Below are positions 25,476 through 34,636 of a stretch of DNA of 64,000 nucleotides, piece by piece. A program made the position numbers and the translations under genes. The notes beneath the pieces were generated by a model. That model saw only the letters and a list, made by a program, of their open reading frames with translations. It had not been told where the DNA came from and searched no databases. Where the stretch lies: NCBI RefSeq assembly GCF_031453555.1, contig NZ_JAVIZM010000001.1:3169001-3233000 (forward strand), in the 5' to 3' direction. The stretch's first letter is position 1; each line of letters starts with the position of its first letter. The stretch comes from Bacillus sp. SLBN-46. Its GTDB lineage: Bacteria; Bacillota; Bacilli; Bacillales; Cytobacillaceae.

Positions 25476-26237
25476 TCATTCCAACTTTTGACTTAGGTAC
25501 TCTTTAAAAGTAACTTTTCCTATTAGTCTCAACTTGTTCGTATTTTTTCCATTTACCAGTGATTTGTAAAGCCTCCCTGGTAAAGAAATGCTTACAATTT
25601 TATTTGGCTCATTATTGACATTAATCTTAAGATTCGCCATCTCTCTTAAAGACATAATCTCGGGTCCACCAAAGTCATCTGTTCTTCCCTGAGGACCTTT
25701 CTCTATTAATCCTATTAAATGATTGGCGAAATCGCCTACATCCACACTTTGAAATTTAATGCTTCCTGGAATAATATATCGTTTAAAAAGAGGCTTCGAT
25801 AAAAGCAAATGATCAACAAAATCGTGAAACTGTGTGGCCCTTACAATTGTATAAGGAATCGAACTGTTTTTTAACAGGTTTTCCGCTTCGCATTTCAATT
25901 TGTAATATTTAAATGGTATATCTTCAATACCAACAATTGAGGGATAAATAAAATGTTTGATGTGATCAAGCCTAGTTAAAAATTTTTCTAACCCTGATAC
26001 ATCTATGAGTCTTGAATTTTTCAAGGGACTTGTTGCTGCGTGAATAACAACCTCTACATCTTTTACTGCTTCATCTAATCCATCCGCTGTCAAAAAATCG
26101 CTATAAACCCACTCAAAATCTCCGGTGGTTTCAGGTTTTCCTCTAGATGTTAATTTTACATCATAATTTAGGTTTGTTAATTGATTTATTAAAGCGGTAC
26201 CCAACATCCCGGTTGAACCTGTTATTAATATTTTCAA
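25476..26237 (-). CDS. NAD(P)-binding SDR/NmrA-like protein
   Basis: The 253-residue protein begins with a Rossmann dinucleotide-binding motif, 'KILITGSTGMLGTALINQL' (GxxGxxG). It continues with 'VEVVIHAATSPLKN' and 'YTIVRATQFHDFVDHLL'. It belongs to the atypical SDR/NmrA group, in which the catalytic Tyr-Lys pair is often lost, so it may sense NAD(P) or reduce a small molecule. I chose the TTG at 26237, with AGAGGGA upstream. It lies just downstream of the EamA transporter on the same strand, but 60 bp apart. Confidence 0.85.
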   Translation of the reverse strand: MKILITGSTGMLGTALINQLTNLNYDVKLTSRGKPETTGDFEWVYSDFLTADGLDEAVKDVEVVIHAATSPLKNSRLIDVSGLEKFLTRLDHIKHFIYPSIVGIEDIPFKYYKLKCEAENLLKNSSIPYTIVRATQFHDFVDHLLLSKPLFKRYIIPGSIKFQSVDVGDFANHLIGLIEKGPQGRTDDFGGPEIMSLREMANLKINVNNEPNKIVSISLPGRLYKSLVNGKNTNKLRLIGKVTFKEYLSQKLE

Positions 26238-26299
26238 AAAAATCCCTCTTTCTTTTGAACGACTCATTGTATGTAATATTCACAATGAGTTAACTTTAT

Positions 26300-27190
26300 T
26301 CAACTGAGGGTGCCGCTTTTTTTACCAAAAATATTTTGTTGTTTCTTAAATCTAGAGTTTGCTATGAATACACCTGCTAAAATTATTGAAGCACCAAAAT
26401 ATCCTTGTAGCCCCATATTTTCATGTAAGAAAATGAATGCAAAGATTGCTGAAAAAATTGGTTCCAGTGAAAAGAGAAAGCCAGTGCTCTCAGGGGTCGT
26501 GTACTTTTGTGCAATCGGCTGCATGACAAAACCATAAGCAGAGCTAATAAGTGCTAAACCAAGGATTGCAGACCAATGAATCACTCCATCTGGTAAAACA
26601 GGTGATTCAAAAATAAAGGAGCCAATGGTTGCATATATTGCAGCAAATCCAAGTTGATAAATCCCAAGTTGCAAGGTATTTACTTCTCGAGCAAAGTAGT
26701 TTGTGATTATAATGTGAACCGCATAAAGAAAGGCGGCAATTAAACACAATAGCGAGCTAAACGCAAAAGTAAAATCATTCCTAATTGTCAGGAGCGCTAA
26801 GCCACTTGTAACAATCAAAACACCAAGAAAAATGTTCTTACTGGGCAATTTCCGTGTAATGAATGTCTGAAGAATCGGTACTAAGATAACAGTAGTGCTA
26901 GTCAAAAAACCAGCTGATGAAGCAGTGGTATTTTTCATCCCATACAATAATGCGATAAAAATACTGCATAGCACAGCTCCAACAATCGCACTGTATTTCA
27001 ATGTTTTAGCATCTACTAGAATGACTTTTTTATAGAAGATCGCTATCATCAAGATAAATGCTATGCCAAATCGCAAAGCAATAATGGTTAATGGAGGAAT
27101 GGTATCCACACAAAGCTTCATGAAGAGATACGAGGTCCCCCACCCCATAGAAACAGAAGCGAGAATCAAGTTTGCTTGTTTTTGAGTCAT
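26300..27190 (-). CDS. EamA-family (DMT superfamily) transporter
   Basis: The 296-residue protein has ten helices made of two EamA repeats ('ASVSMGWGTSYLFMKLCVDT' and 'LLCLIAAFLYAVHIIITNYF'). 'FLFSLEPIFSAIFAFIFLHE' is the typical end of the second repeat. Members export amino acids or other metabolites; this one cannot be assigned. The ribosome binding site is weak (AAGAACGG). An ArsR-type regulator gene lies just upstream on the same strand and may control it. Confidence 0.88.
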   Translation of the reverse strand: MTQKQANLILASVSMGWGTSYLFMKLCVDTIPPLTIIALRFGIAFILMIAIFYKKVILVDAKTLKYSAIVGAVLCSIFIALLYGMKNTTASSAGFLTSTTVILVPILQTFITRKLPSKNIFLGVLIVTSGLALLTIRNDFTFAFSSLLCLIAAFLYAVHIIITNYFAREVNTLQLGIYQLGFAAIYATIGSFIFESPVLPDGVIHWSAILGLALISSAYGFVMQPIAQKYTTPESTGFLFSLEPIFSAIFAFIFLHENMGLQGYFGASIILAGVFIANSRFKKQQNIFGKKSGTLS

Positions 27191-27287
27191 AATAGATAGT
27201 CCGTTCTTCTTTTATTTGTTTTTTATGTTTAATATATGAAAAGTTTCTAAGGACAATAGGATAAACATTACAGATATAATAAAGGAA

Positions 27288-27980
27288 CTAATCAATGCTA
27301 AATCCAAAAACTTCCTCAAACCCTTCTCTTCCTTTATTCGTTATCTTAAGTGCCCGAGTTGAAGGCATTCGCTCAATCCAATTATTTTCGAGTGTAAATA
27401 ATAAAATTGCATTCCCAAGAGAGCCTGCTAAATGAAATCTTCTTTCACTCCAATCAAGACACTTACATGAAAACGAACGCCTTTTTTTCCTGATATGTTG
27501 AATATCTATTCCTATTGAAGCTAAAAGACTTTCCCCTTGTGGAGTCAACTCGAAATCCTGCTCACCCGTATCACATATAAAGTTATTATTTAATAATGAA
27601 TTAGTTACTCCAACCCCTAACGAACCGGCTAGATGATCATAACAAGTTCTCGCAAAGTGTATTTCTTTATTTCGTGATACTTCTCTAAATGAGTTTGGTT
27701 TTCTTTCCGGTGTTAAACATAGTAAAGATTCCAATACTTTAGCTACTTCAGCATTGGAAAGTGAAAGGTATTTATGCCTGCCCAGTTTTTCTGATTTTAC
27801 AATACCTTTGTCCATCATTTTAGACAAATGAAAGCTTGCTGTTTGAGGAGTTATTTTTGAAGCCAATGCCAATTCTGAAACTGTATATTTTCTTCCATCC
27901 AATAAAGTTAATAACATCGTTGAACGTGATTGCTCACTAATTATTGTGGCTACTTCTGACACTAGCGGATCAAAATTCAT
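27288..27980 (-). CDS. ArsR-family winged-helix regulator
   Basis: The 230-residue protein starts with a winged helix (about 10-80, 'YTVSELALASKITPQTASFH'). A longer C-terminal domain contains 'FARTCYDHLAGSLGVGVTNS' and 'SCKCLDWSERRFHLAGSLG'. This two-part form is common among Bacillus ArsR-like regulators with no metal site in the helix. C and K in 'CKCLDW' may be ligands, but that is unproven. GGAGGT precedes the ATG at 27980. It stands upstream of the EamA transporter on the same strand, a usual regulator-exporter pairing. Confidence 0.88.
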   Translation of the reverse strand: MNFDPLVSEVATIISEQSRSTMLLTLLDGRKYTVSELALASKITPQTASFHLSKMMDKGIVKSEKLGRHKYLSLSNAEVAKVLESLLCLTPERKPNSFREVSRNKEIHFARTCYDHLAGSLGVGVTNSLLNNNFICDTGEQDFELTPQGESLLASIGIDIQHIRKKRRSFSCKCLDWSERRFHLAGSLGNAILLFTLENNWIERMPSTRALKITNKGREGFEEVFGFSID

Positions 27981-28074
27981 GTCTATACCTCCAAATATGT
28001 AATCCATACTTCGATGATAATCGTTTCATTCATAATTTACAATAAAGGGGAATCTTACCACAGGGGGAATTATT

Positions 28075-28548
28075 ATGAATTCACTTGAATTATTTTTACT
28101 AGACTATAAAGAATGCAGACGTCGTTTCTTAATCACTGCTGCTGCTTTTCCGGATGAATTACTTACATGGAGACCTGATAAAGATGCTTTATCAGTTGGG
28201 GAAACCATTCGTCATGTGTTGCTTCATGATCTTGGTTGGTTAATGATTTTAAAGGATAATAGGTTACCAACCGAAGAAGAACAAAGTTATTTATGGAAAG
28301 AGCCTTATACTACTCTTCAAGATGAAGTAGACAGAGCTTCGGTATATCATGTGGAGTTTATTGATTATGTATCTTCACTAAATATGGATGATCTTGGGAC
28401 AAAATATATTAACTGGCCACATAAACCAATTAGTAGAACTCTGGGAGATACGTTAGAGAGGAAATCATATCATGATGCAGTCCACACAGGGCAACTTTTA
28501 CAATATTTAAGAATGTTACATATAGACCGTCCTTTGATATGGGACTAA
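28075..28548 (+). CDS. DinB-family protein (putative metal-dependent enzyme)
   Basis: This 157-residue four-helix-bundle protein has the DinB histidine pattern: H47 and H51 in 'GETIRHVLLHDLGW' and H133/H137 in 'KSYHDAVHTGQLLQYLRML'. The family includes bacillithiol-dependent transferases and metal-dependent hydrolases; the specific reaction is unknown. It is divergent from the ArsR regulator with only 94 bp between, so they may share regulation. A plausible ribosome binding site (GGGGGAA) precedes the ATG. Confidence 0.83.
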   Translation: MNSLELFLLDYKECRRRFLITAAAFPDELLTWRPDKDALSVGETIRHVLLHDLGWLMILKDNRLPTEEEQSYLWKEPYTTLQDEVDRASVYHVEFIDYVSSLNMDDLGTKYINWPHKPISRTLGDTLERKSYHDAVHTGQLLQYLRMLHIDRPLIWD

Positions 28549-28710
28549 ATGAACAGGGTAAAGGAAAGATTTCCTTCCCCACCGAATCTTCACTAAATGT
28601 TCAAAAAGATACAAAAAAAGATACGTGCACTTGTTATTTGCATCACACCTTACTTTCATTAACGATTGTACAATCGATATGAATTCGTTGAAAGAAAGGA
28701 GGTTAATATT

Positions 28711-29028
28711 TTGTTAAATTTATTGATTTTCGTTTTAATCGCCATTACTTTGGTTTTGATAAGTATTTTTATTGGCGGTCTGATGGATCTATATAAAAAA
28801 GAAATGGAAGAAAAAAAGAGTGCAGTAAGAGATGGAATGGAAGGTTACCTGGATCAAACGTTTGGATTTGGAACGGTTAAAGTATTTAAATCAATCGTTG
28901 ATGCTGAAGGTAATATCCGATACCTGGTTTACTTGCCACAGTTGGAGTGGTTCAAAACACCAACTTATAAATGGTATGAAGTGTATGCAACCCAAAGCGG
29001 TTTTCAGCACATTGAAGTAGAAAGATAA
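28711..29028 (+). CDS. Membrane-anchored hypothetical protein
   Basis: The 105-residue product has one N-terminal helix (about residues 3-24), a charged linker ('YKKEMEEKKSAVRDGM') and a small soluble domain ending 'YKWYEVYATQSGFQHIEVER'. I recognise no family. The start is the TTG at 28711, because AAAGGAGG lies 8 nt before it and no other in-frame start has one. It sits between DinB and a tiny opposite-strand gene, separated from the latter by a terminator. Confidence 0.65.
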   Translation: MLNLLIFVLIAITLVLISIFIGGLMDLYKKEMEEKKSAVRDGMEGYLDQTFGFGTVKVFKSIVDAEGNIRYLVYLPQLEWFKTPTYKWYEVYATQSGFQHIEVER

Positions 29029-29049
29029 TGTCGATGTTTATACAAGAAA

Positions 29050-29075
29050 ACCCTAGAGGATTTCCTCTAGGGTCT
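29050..29075 (+). terminator. Intrinsic terminator after the hypothetical protein
   Basis: ACCCTAGAGGA and TCCTCTAGGGT form a tight stem, followed by CTTATCTTTTC. It may serve both facing genes. Confidence 0.75.
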
Positions 29076-29096
29076 TATCTTTTCTATAATGAACAA

Positions 29097-29240
29097 TTAA
29101 TGAACACGAATGATTTCGTAAATATCTTCATCATGGTGTACTCTTGTATGCTTGGATTCAATCCGTTCAAATTCATCAAACTCGTCAATCGTTTCTCCAA
29201 ACCACCAGTTTTTTAATTCAAACAAAAATTCAGTAAGCAT
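29097..29240 (-). CDS. Small acidic protein of 47 residues, unknown function
   Basis: A short reading frame begins 'MLTEFLFELKNWWFGETIDE' and ends 'HHDEDIYEIIRVH'. It has GGGAGG eight nt before the ATG, which is strong support for translation. The protein has a hydrophobic, tryptophan-rich start and an acidic, His-containing end. I recognise no family. Confidence 0.65.
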   Translation of the reverse strand: MLTEFLFELKNWWFGETIDEFDEFERIESKHTRVHHDEDIYEIIRVH

Positions 29241-29437
29241 CGTTAGTTCCTCCCATGTATGGTTGTTGAACAAGTTATACTCTTATTATACATGTGAATC
29301 ACTTCACATAAAAGCGCTTACACAAAAGGCGGAATAGCAAAATAATACCGAAAAGCAAGATAATTTTGTAAGTATTTACACATATTGAAAAGAGAGTGAT
29401 TTAGATGCAATCCCCCCTTTTCAAAACCTTGTTATTA

Positions 29438-29860
29438 TTATTTTTCCTGAGAAACTTGAGGATTGTCAAAACTATTTTCAACAAATTCTCTAATCTTCTT
29501 CCATTCCCCATTTTCTTGACGGAAGGTCTCAACAAAAAGTAATTTATTTTGTTGCATTTGTCCATCAAGTGAAAACCTTACCCAAAAAATTGCAACACCT
29601 TCTTGCTGTTGATTCATTTCAATTAGAACATCATCAAAGGACCATTGGGGATTTCTCCCCTCATACATTTTATATGCTTGTTTCCATCCTTCTTCAGCCT
29701 CTTCGTATCCCCAGTCCGCAATACCTGATTCAGGATTCGCCCATCTGACCTTCAAATCCTTAGAAGAGTGTCTTGCCATTCTTCTTGCATCCAGACTGTT
29801 CCAAGAAGCTCGATATTCTACTAAAAACTCTATAAAATCCGCTAATGATAATTGTTTCAT
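29438..29860 (-). CDS. SnoaL/NTF2-like protein
   Basis: The 140-residue protein shows the NTF2-like pattern, with 'YRASWNSLDARRMARHSSKD' near the start, 'DDVLIEMNQQQEGVAIFWVR' in the middle and 'RQENGEWKKIREF' near the end. The sequence differs from the other NTF2-like gene at 19-408, so they are not recent copies. AGGAGAG precedes the ATG. Ligand and role unknown. Confidence 0.75.
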   Translation of the reverse strand: MKQLSLADFIEFLVEYRASWNSLDARRMARHSSKDLKVRWANPESGIADWGYEEAEEGWKQAYKMYEGRNPQWSFDDVLIEMNQQQEGVAIFWVRFSLDGQMQQNKLLFVETFRQENGEWKKIREFVENSFDNPQVSQEK

Positions 29861-30089
29861 GTGTACTCTCCTAAAAATTTGATATTTTTCTATTAAAAGA
29901 ATTGCTCCCTAAAGAAAGTTATTGGAAAATTACTAGTAAAATACTTAGTTTGAATACATCTTTGTTTTATTCAATAAAAGGAGTCATTTTCCTTCTTTAG
30001 AGATCTATCCCTTTAATCAATAACTTTTTATTATTTTTAATATGATAAAATAAGAAAGGTAAAATTTATAGATTTTTGGGGGTGAGCAA

Positions 30090-31166
30090 TTGTTTTCCTT
30101 ATTAAAACAAAAAGCAGGTAATCTTTTTCCTGGCTATTTTGCCTTAGTCATGGCTACAGGGGCATTATCAATAGGAACGCACCTGCTCGGAATGGATATT
30201 ATTTCTAAGATATTATTATATATTAATATCATTGCCTATATTTCTTTATGGGTACTAACTCTTACACGAATTTTTTTCTATTTTCCTAGTATGTTAGCTG
30301 ATTTGACAAGCCATACAATTGGACCAGGATTTTTTACATTAGTCGCTGGGACCTGTGTATTTGGTAGCCAACTAATTATTGTTGGTCACAACTACTCGAT
30401 TGCCATTTATTTATGGGCACTGGCTATTCTATTATGGCTATTAATCATGTATACCTTCTTTTCAGCAGTTACCGTAAGAAGGGATAAACCTACGATGGTT
30501 GAAGGAATTAATGGGGCTTGGTTGATCGCAGCGGTCGCAACCCATTCCATTTCTATCCTTGGTACCCTACTATCCCCACAAGTAGACTCTGGAAAGGACA
30601 TTCTTTTATTTTTCACTTTATGCATGTATTTCCTTGGCTGCATGTTATATTTAAATATCATTACACTCATTTTTTATCGATTTACCTTTTTAAGGCTGGA
30701 TCATTCTGCTCTTACACCACCTTACTGGATTAATATGGGTGCAGTAGCCATTACTACTTTGTCAGGTTCAACATTAATTCTACATGCGAAATCCTGGTCC
30801 CTACTGGGTGAAATTACTCCCTTCTTAAAGGGTTTTACTTTATTTTTCTGGATAACCGGGACTTGGTGGATTCCGTTGTTATTTATACTTATGATTTGGC
30901 GCCATCTCTATCATCGCTATCCACTTACGTATGACCCACAATTTTGGGGAATGGCATTTCCACTTGCGATGTATACAACGAGTACCTATCAATTGGCAAC
31001 AGCTCTAGATTTATCGTTTTTAACCCTAATTCCAAGAGGAATGGTATATATTGCGATAGCAGCATGGATTACCGTATTTTTTGGGATGCTTCGTCACCTA
31101 TATCATAATTTTCAAAATCACTTCCTCTCACCAACTAAAGAAAATATCTATGAAAAACATCTCTAA
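30090..31166 (+). CDS. TDT-family (TehA/Mae1-like) membrane transporter
   Basis: The 358-residue protein with ten helices matches the tellurite-resistance/dicarboxylate transporter family. Typical parts are 'NLFPGYFALVMATGALSIGT' at the start, 'PGFFTLVAGTCVFG' and 'GINGAWLIAAVATHSISILG'. The family contains malate and sulfite transporters and anion channels. With no other context I would not choose among them. Start is TTG with GGGGGTGAG upstream. The stop codon is within a terminator stem. Confidence 0.85.
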   Translation: MFSLLKQKAGNLFPGYFALVMATGALSIGTHLLGMDIISKILLYINIIAYISLWVLTLTRIFFYFPSMLADLTSHTIGPGFFTLVAGTCVFGSQLIIVGHNYSIAIYLWALAILLWLLIMYTFFSAVTVRRDKPTMVEGINGAWLIAAVATHSISILGTLLSPQVDSGKDILLFFTLCMYFLGCMLYLNIITLIFYRFTFLRLDHSALTPPYWINMGAVAITTLSGSTLILHAKSWSLLGEITPFLKGFTLFFWITGTWWIPLLFILMIWRHLYHRYPLTYDPQFWGMAFPLAMYTTSTYQLATALDLSFLTLIPRGMVYIAIAAWITVFFGMLRHLYHNFQNHFLSPTKENIYEKHL

Positions 31167-31190
31167 TTCGTTTAGGGATGTTTTCTTTTG
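31153..31190 (+). terminator. Terminator overlapping the stop codon of the TDT transporter
   Basis: AAAACATCTCTAA pairs with TTTAGGGATGTTTT around TTCG, followed by CTTTTG. The stop codon TAA is inside the 5' arm. Confidence 0.8.
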
Positions 31191-31276
31191 CAAAAAAACA
31201 CCACAAAATTAACTTGCCAATTCTAGCATCAGTGGAATATATTAGAAAAAATAAATATGTTAAGGGAGTGGGTCTA

Positions 31277-32242
31277 ATGCATATCCCATCGAAATTAGAT
31301 GTTGGCGATGAAATTAGGATTGTTGCACCAAGCAGAAGTGCAGGAATTTTATCAAAGGAAGGATTCGAACAAGCTAAGAAACGATTAGAAGATTTAGGTT
31401 TTAAAGTAACCTTTGGAAAACATATTTTGGAATCGGATCTACAAAACTCTTCATCTATTGAACAAAGAGTTCAGGATATTCACGAAGCCTTTCAAGACCC
31501 GAACGTAAAAGGCATTTTAACTGTAATTGGCGGGTTTAATAGTAATGAATTGTTACAGTACCTAGACTACGAGTTAATCAAAAATAATCCAAAAGTTTTT
31601 TGTGGCTATAGTGATATTACAGCGATTGGAACTGCTATTACAACACAATCAGGGTTTATTACATATTCAGGGCCTCATTTTTCAAGTTTTCAAATGGAAA
31701 AAGCACAGGAATATCAAACCACTTTCTTTAAAAAATGTCTGATGCAATCTGAGACATATTCAGTTGTGTCTTCACCTATTTGGAGTGATGATGCTTGGTA
31801 TATTGATCAGGAAAATCGACAATTTGAGGAAGCAAACTGGAAAACATATAGTGAAGGTTACACGAAAGGTACATTATATGGTGGTAATTTATGTACACTG
31901 AATTTATTGCAAGGGACACCTTATATGCCTGCCATAATGGATTGTGTCCTCTTTATTGAAGATGACGAATTGACTATTCCTGAGACGTTCGCACGTGATC
32001 TGACCTCACTTTTACAAGTTGCTGGGAACATAAAAGCTTTGGTAGTTGGTAGATTCCAACGAGCTTCAAAGGTGACTGAAGAACAATTACTTTTTATTTT
32101 AGATAAACATCCTTTATTAAAGGAAATTCCTGTTTTATATGATGTCGATTTTGGGCACACCCAACCTATTTTCACCTTCCCAATTGGCGGAGAAGTAGAA
32201 ATTAACAGTACCAATAAAACCATTACTTTCACTAAATTTTAA
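31277..32242 (+). CDS. LD-carboxypeptidase (peptidase S66)
   Basis: The 321-residue protein is an S66 serine peptidase, the family of LdcA and the microcin-immunity protein MccF. The catalytic triad is S112 (FCGYSDITAI), E228 (VLFIEDDE) and H294 (DFGHTQP). It should release the last D-alanine from muropeptide tetrapeptides, or degrade a peptide antibiotic. The start at 31277 has GGGAG 8 nt upstream. It is a separate unit between two terminators. Confidence 0.92.
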   Translation: MHIPSKLDVGDEIRIVAPSRSAGILSKEGFEQAKKRLEDLGFKVTFGKHILESDLQNSSSIEQRVQDIHEAFQDPNVKGILTVIGGFNSNELLQYLDYELIKNNPKVFCGYSDITAIGTAITTQSGFITYSGPHFSSFQMEKAQEYQTTFFKKCLMQSETYSVVSSPIWSDDAWYIDQENRQFEEANWKTYSEGYTKGTLYGGNLCTLNLLQGTPYMPAIMDCVLFIEDDELTIPETFARDLTSLLQVAGNIKALVVGRFQRASKVTEEQLLFILDKHPLLKEIPVLYDVDFGHTQPIFTFPIGGEVEINSTNKTITFTKF

Positions 32243-32263
32243 GTTTAATAGTCATTTTGTCCA

Positions 32264-32290
32264 GCCCTTCTATTTCAGAAGGGTTTTTTG
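32264..32290 (+). terminator. Intrinsic terminator after the LD-carboxypeptidase
   Basis: CCCTTCT pairs with AGAAGGG around a 5-nt loop, followed by six T residues. Confidence 0.9.
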
Positions 32291-32378
32291 CTCCCAAACA
32301 ATTTGTGAGGGCATTCCTACCTGAAGATAATGGGAATTTCGGTCTATATGATCGCGTAAACTTAGTACTTTTCACTTG

Positions 32379-32407
32379 TTGACTAAAACGTCTTCGTAAA
32401 CGATAAT
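32379..32407 (+). promoter_or_regulatory. SigA-type promoter of the DoxX gene
   Basis: TTGACT, a 17-bp spacer and GATAAT form a good vegetative promoter. Its minus-10 is directly followed by the two Fur boxes. Confidence 0.78.
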
Positions 32408-32437
32408 GATAATCGTTATCATTGATAATTATTATCA
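32407..32437. promoter_or_regulatory. Two adjacent Fur boxes upstream of DoxX
   Basis: TGATAATTATTATCA (32423-32437) is a perfect 7-1-7 Bacillus Fur box. TGATAATCGTTATCA (32407-32421) differs at one base. They are one base apart, with a further half-site at 32401, and cover the promoter's start site. Confidence 0.88.
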
Positions 32438-32458
32438 ATTAACTAGGAGGCGTTTTAA

Positions 32459-32968
32459 ATGTTTATTCGATTCTTAAAGGAAAACCGTTATGTTTCACTG
32501 CTGCTTACCTTCCTTCGACTCTATCTTGGATGGCAATGGCTACATGCAGGTTGGGGAAAAATCTCTGATGGGACATTTGATGCAAGCGGATTTTTGAATG
32601 GAGCAGTAAAAAATATGTCAGGTGAACACCCTTCTGTTCAACCTTGGTGGGGGTACTTTCTAAAAGAGGTTGCTCTACCATATGTCGATTTATTTAATGT
32701 CCTTGTTCCTTGGGGTGAATTTTTTGTCGGTCTCGGATTAATTTTAGGTGTTTTTACGTCCTTTTCAATACTAATGGGATTAACTATGAACTTTGCTTAT
32801 ATGTTTTCAGGAACAACCAGTACCAATCCACAAATGGTTTTAATAGGAATATTTATTCTCATTGCTGGTGTCAATGCTGGAAAGATAGGATTGGATCATT
32901 GGTTTATTCCGTTTTTTAGAAGAATGCTATTCAAAAATACAGAGAAAGAATTTCCTCAAAATATTTAA
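32459..32968 (+). CDS. DoxX-family membrane protein under Fur control
   Basis: The 169-residue protein has four helices and matches DoxX-like proteins: 'LTFLRLYLGWQWLHAGWGKI' at the start and 'VPWGEFFVGLGLILGVFTSF' in the middle. Members are linked to quinone detoxification (MhqP, CatD) and thiosulfate oxidation; this form is often called YfiD/DoxX. The two Fur boxes imply expression under iron limitation, which is inference from motif only. TAGGAGG precedes the ATG. It is a single-gene unit. Confidence 0.85.
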   Translation: MFIRFLKENRYVSLLLTFLRLYLGWQWLHAGWGKISDGTFDASGFLNGAVKNMSGEHPSVQPWWGYFLKEVALPYVDLFNVLVPWGEFFVGLGLILGVFTSFSILMGLTMNFAYMFSGTTSTNPQMVLIGIFILIAGVNAGKIGLDHWFIPFFRRMLFKNTEKEFPQNI

Positions 32969-33010
32969 CAATTTAAAAGTTTCCCTTAATGATCTGAAGA
33001 AATACATAGT

Positions 33011-33050
33011 TATGTAGACCATCATCCATATGGTGTTGATGGTCTACATA
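33011..33050. terminator. Bidirectional terminator between DoxX and the phosphosulfolactate phosphatase
   Basis: TATGTAGACCATCA and its complement form a 14-bp stem with a 12-nt loop between two convergent genes. T tails are weak on both sides. Confidence 0.65.
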
Positions 33051-33055
33051 AGATT

Positions 33056-33808
33056 TTACACATATTCTATAAAATGGTCTTTATTCAATACCGGAACTGT
33101 TTGATATACATTTAAACGGCTACAATGCTGTACGTCAGTTTCAAATCCCCTTCCACGTAGTTCACGTCCACTTCCACAATCCCAGATAATATTATTAATT
33201 ATATTTTTAGAATGGAGAAAAGAAGTCATACAGAGTTCTGCCTCTGGAGATTTTTTCCCTTCTAAATAACTAAGAATGGCGCCAGCGCCTAAATAGTCTT
33301 CAATTGCTGGGCGCAGAGTATCTTCGTATTCTCTACTGCCTTCCCATTGCTCACCACAAGGTATCACAGTTATAGTCGCTTTCGTTTGTTTTTGTAATTG
33401 ATTAGCAGCAGCTGCCACTGATTTCGCATTAAGTAAGGAGCCTATTAAAAGTGCAGGAACTTGGGATGCAATCCATGTGCAATAGGCCCCATTAAGTGAG
33501 GTTAATACATACTTTTTATTATTATGATCTTGGCCAAAGGATACTGGTGATAAAGTGGGAGCTCCTATTTGTGCAGCCTCTGCTCTACCTAAAATAAACT
33601 CGCCACCAATTTTCTCTGCAAACTTTTTCCCATCTAGTGTGCGAGGATATGGATAGATGATTGCCCCGTATCTTAAAGCAGTTATCACTGTAGATGAAAA
33701 ACTTAGGACATCAACAATGATAATTATATCCCCTCTTTCAGCAGCCTCTCTCGACCCACGCCGTCCCCATTCCACTCTACATTCATAAGGAGATTGATTA
33801 AAGAACAT
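33056..33808 (-). CDS. 2-phosphosulfolactate phosphatase (ComB family)
   Basis: The 250-residue protein has the ComB-family motifs 'IIIVDVLSFSSTVITALRYG', 'VLTSLNGAYC' and 'VIPCGEQW...LRPAIEDYLGAGAI'. The enzyme dephosphorylates 2-phospho-3-sulfolactate to sulfolactate. In Bacillus, sulfolactate is a known spore component, and B. subtilis YitC is the homologue there. No phosphosulfolactate synthase gene is in this window, so the enzyme may act on another substrate. AAAGGGTGG precedes the ATG. Confidence 0.85.
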   Translation of the reverse strand: MFFNQSPYECRVEWGRRGSREAAERGDIIIIVDVLSFSSTVITALRYGAIIYPYPRTLDGKKFAEKIGGEFILGRAEAAQIGAPTLSPVSFGQDHNNKKYVLTSLNGAYCTWIASQVPALLIGSLLNAKSVAAAANQLQKQTKATITVIPCGEQWEGSREYEDTLRPAIEDYLGAGAILSYLEGKKSPEAELCMTSFLHSKNIINNIIWDCGSGRELRGRGFETDVQHCSRLNVYQTVPVLNKDHFIEYV

Positions 33809-33975
33809 AAAACCACCCTTTCAACTTAATAAGTTAGGATCCTATGTTCATTGATTTTAAAGTAAATATAAAAAAAGAATAGACTTATATTTTAATAAGT
33901 TGTAAAATTATGGTTGAAGTCTGTAAAAAACACTCTTTTTAAAAATCTTTTAGTTTTTAAATAATACAAGCAAAT

Positions 33976-34000
33976 AGCAGTGGAATTGAACTCCACTGCT
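33976..34000 (-). terminator. Terminator of the CoxG-like gene
   Basis: AGCAGTGGA and TCCACTGCT form a 9-bp stem about 40 nt after the stop codon on the minus strand. Confidence 0.65.
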
Positions 34001-34040
34001 CTCTTATTATTATTGAATTATTTTATCGACCCTTTTTTCG

Positions 34041-34505
34041 TCATCTACCATTTCTTCTCATTTCATAAATACTCCGTTTAATCTGCTTCTCTACTTTTTG
34101 AAAGAAGGAGTCTAACCCTTTCGTTGCACCAGTATCTAATATACGTTTACCCGCTAATGCCAAGGCACCTGTTACCTCCGCATCAGCCTTACAGGTGATT
34201 TTTGAGCCTCCATCAACATCACTAATCACAAGATCAGCTTTACCTACAATCTCTCCAACGTTTCCTTTTCCATTTACTTTGAGTTGATAGGTTGAAGGCA
34301 TGTTTTCATATAGCCAAATATCAAGTATCATTACATCCTGGAGCGGTCCGATGTTTACATCCAACTCTGCCCGGTACACTCCTTTTGATGTTTCGGCAAA
34401 CGATTTACAGCCCGGTAAAGCATTTCGTAAAACCTTTTCATTTTTTATTAACTTCCAAACAACGTTCCTCGGCAAGCCAAAACGATACTCGTATGTGATG
34501 TTCAT
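34041..34505 (-). CDS. CoxG-type SRPBCC-family protein
   Basis: The 154-residue protein has the CoxG (carbon monoxide dehydrogenase subunit G) form of the SRPBCC fold: 'NEKVLRNALPGCKSFAETSK', 'GKGNVGEIVGKADLVISD' and 'AEVTGALALAGKRILDTGAT'. No CO dehydrogenase genes are present, as is usual for many Bacillus members, so a lipid or small-molecule binding role is more likely. GGAGGAGG precedes the ATG. A repeat array separates it from the divergent BASS symporter gene. Confidence 0.83.
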   Translation of the reverse strand: MNITYEYRFGLPRNVVWKLIKNEKVLRNALPGCKSFAETSKGVYRAELDVNIGPLQDVMILDIWLYENMPSTYQLKVNGKGNVGEIVGKADLVISDVDGGSKITCKADAEVTGALALAGKRILDTGATKGLDSFFQKVEKQIKRSIYEMRRNGR

Positions 34506-34636
34506 TGGTCCTCCTCCAATCAGTAGTTATTTTTAAATCCGGTACCATTCCCATTCAATTATTCATATTCAATAACAAATGAAGGTGTTAATGCTATTTA
34601 TATAAAAAATATAGTTGGATGTCTTGCATAGTTTTT

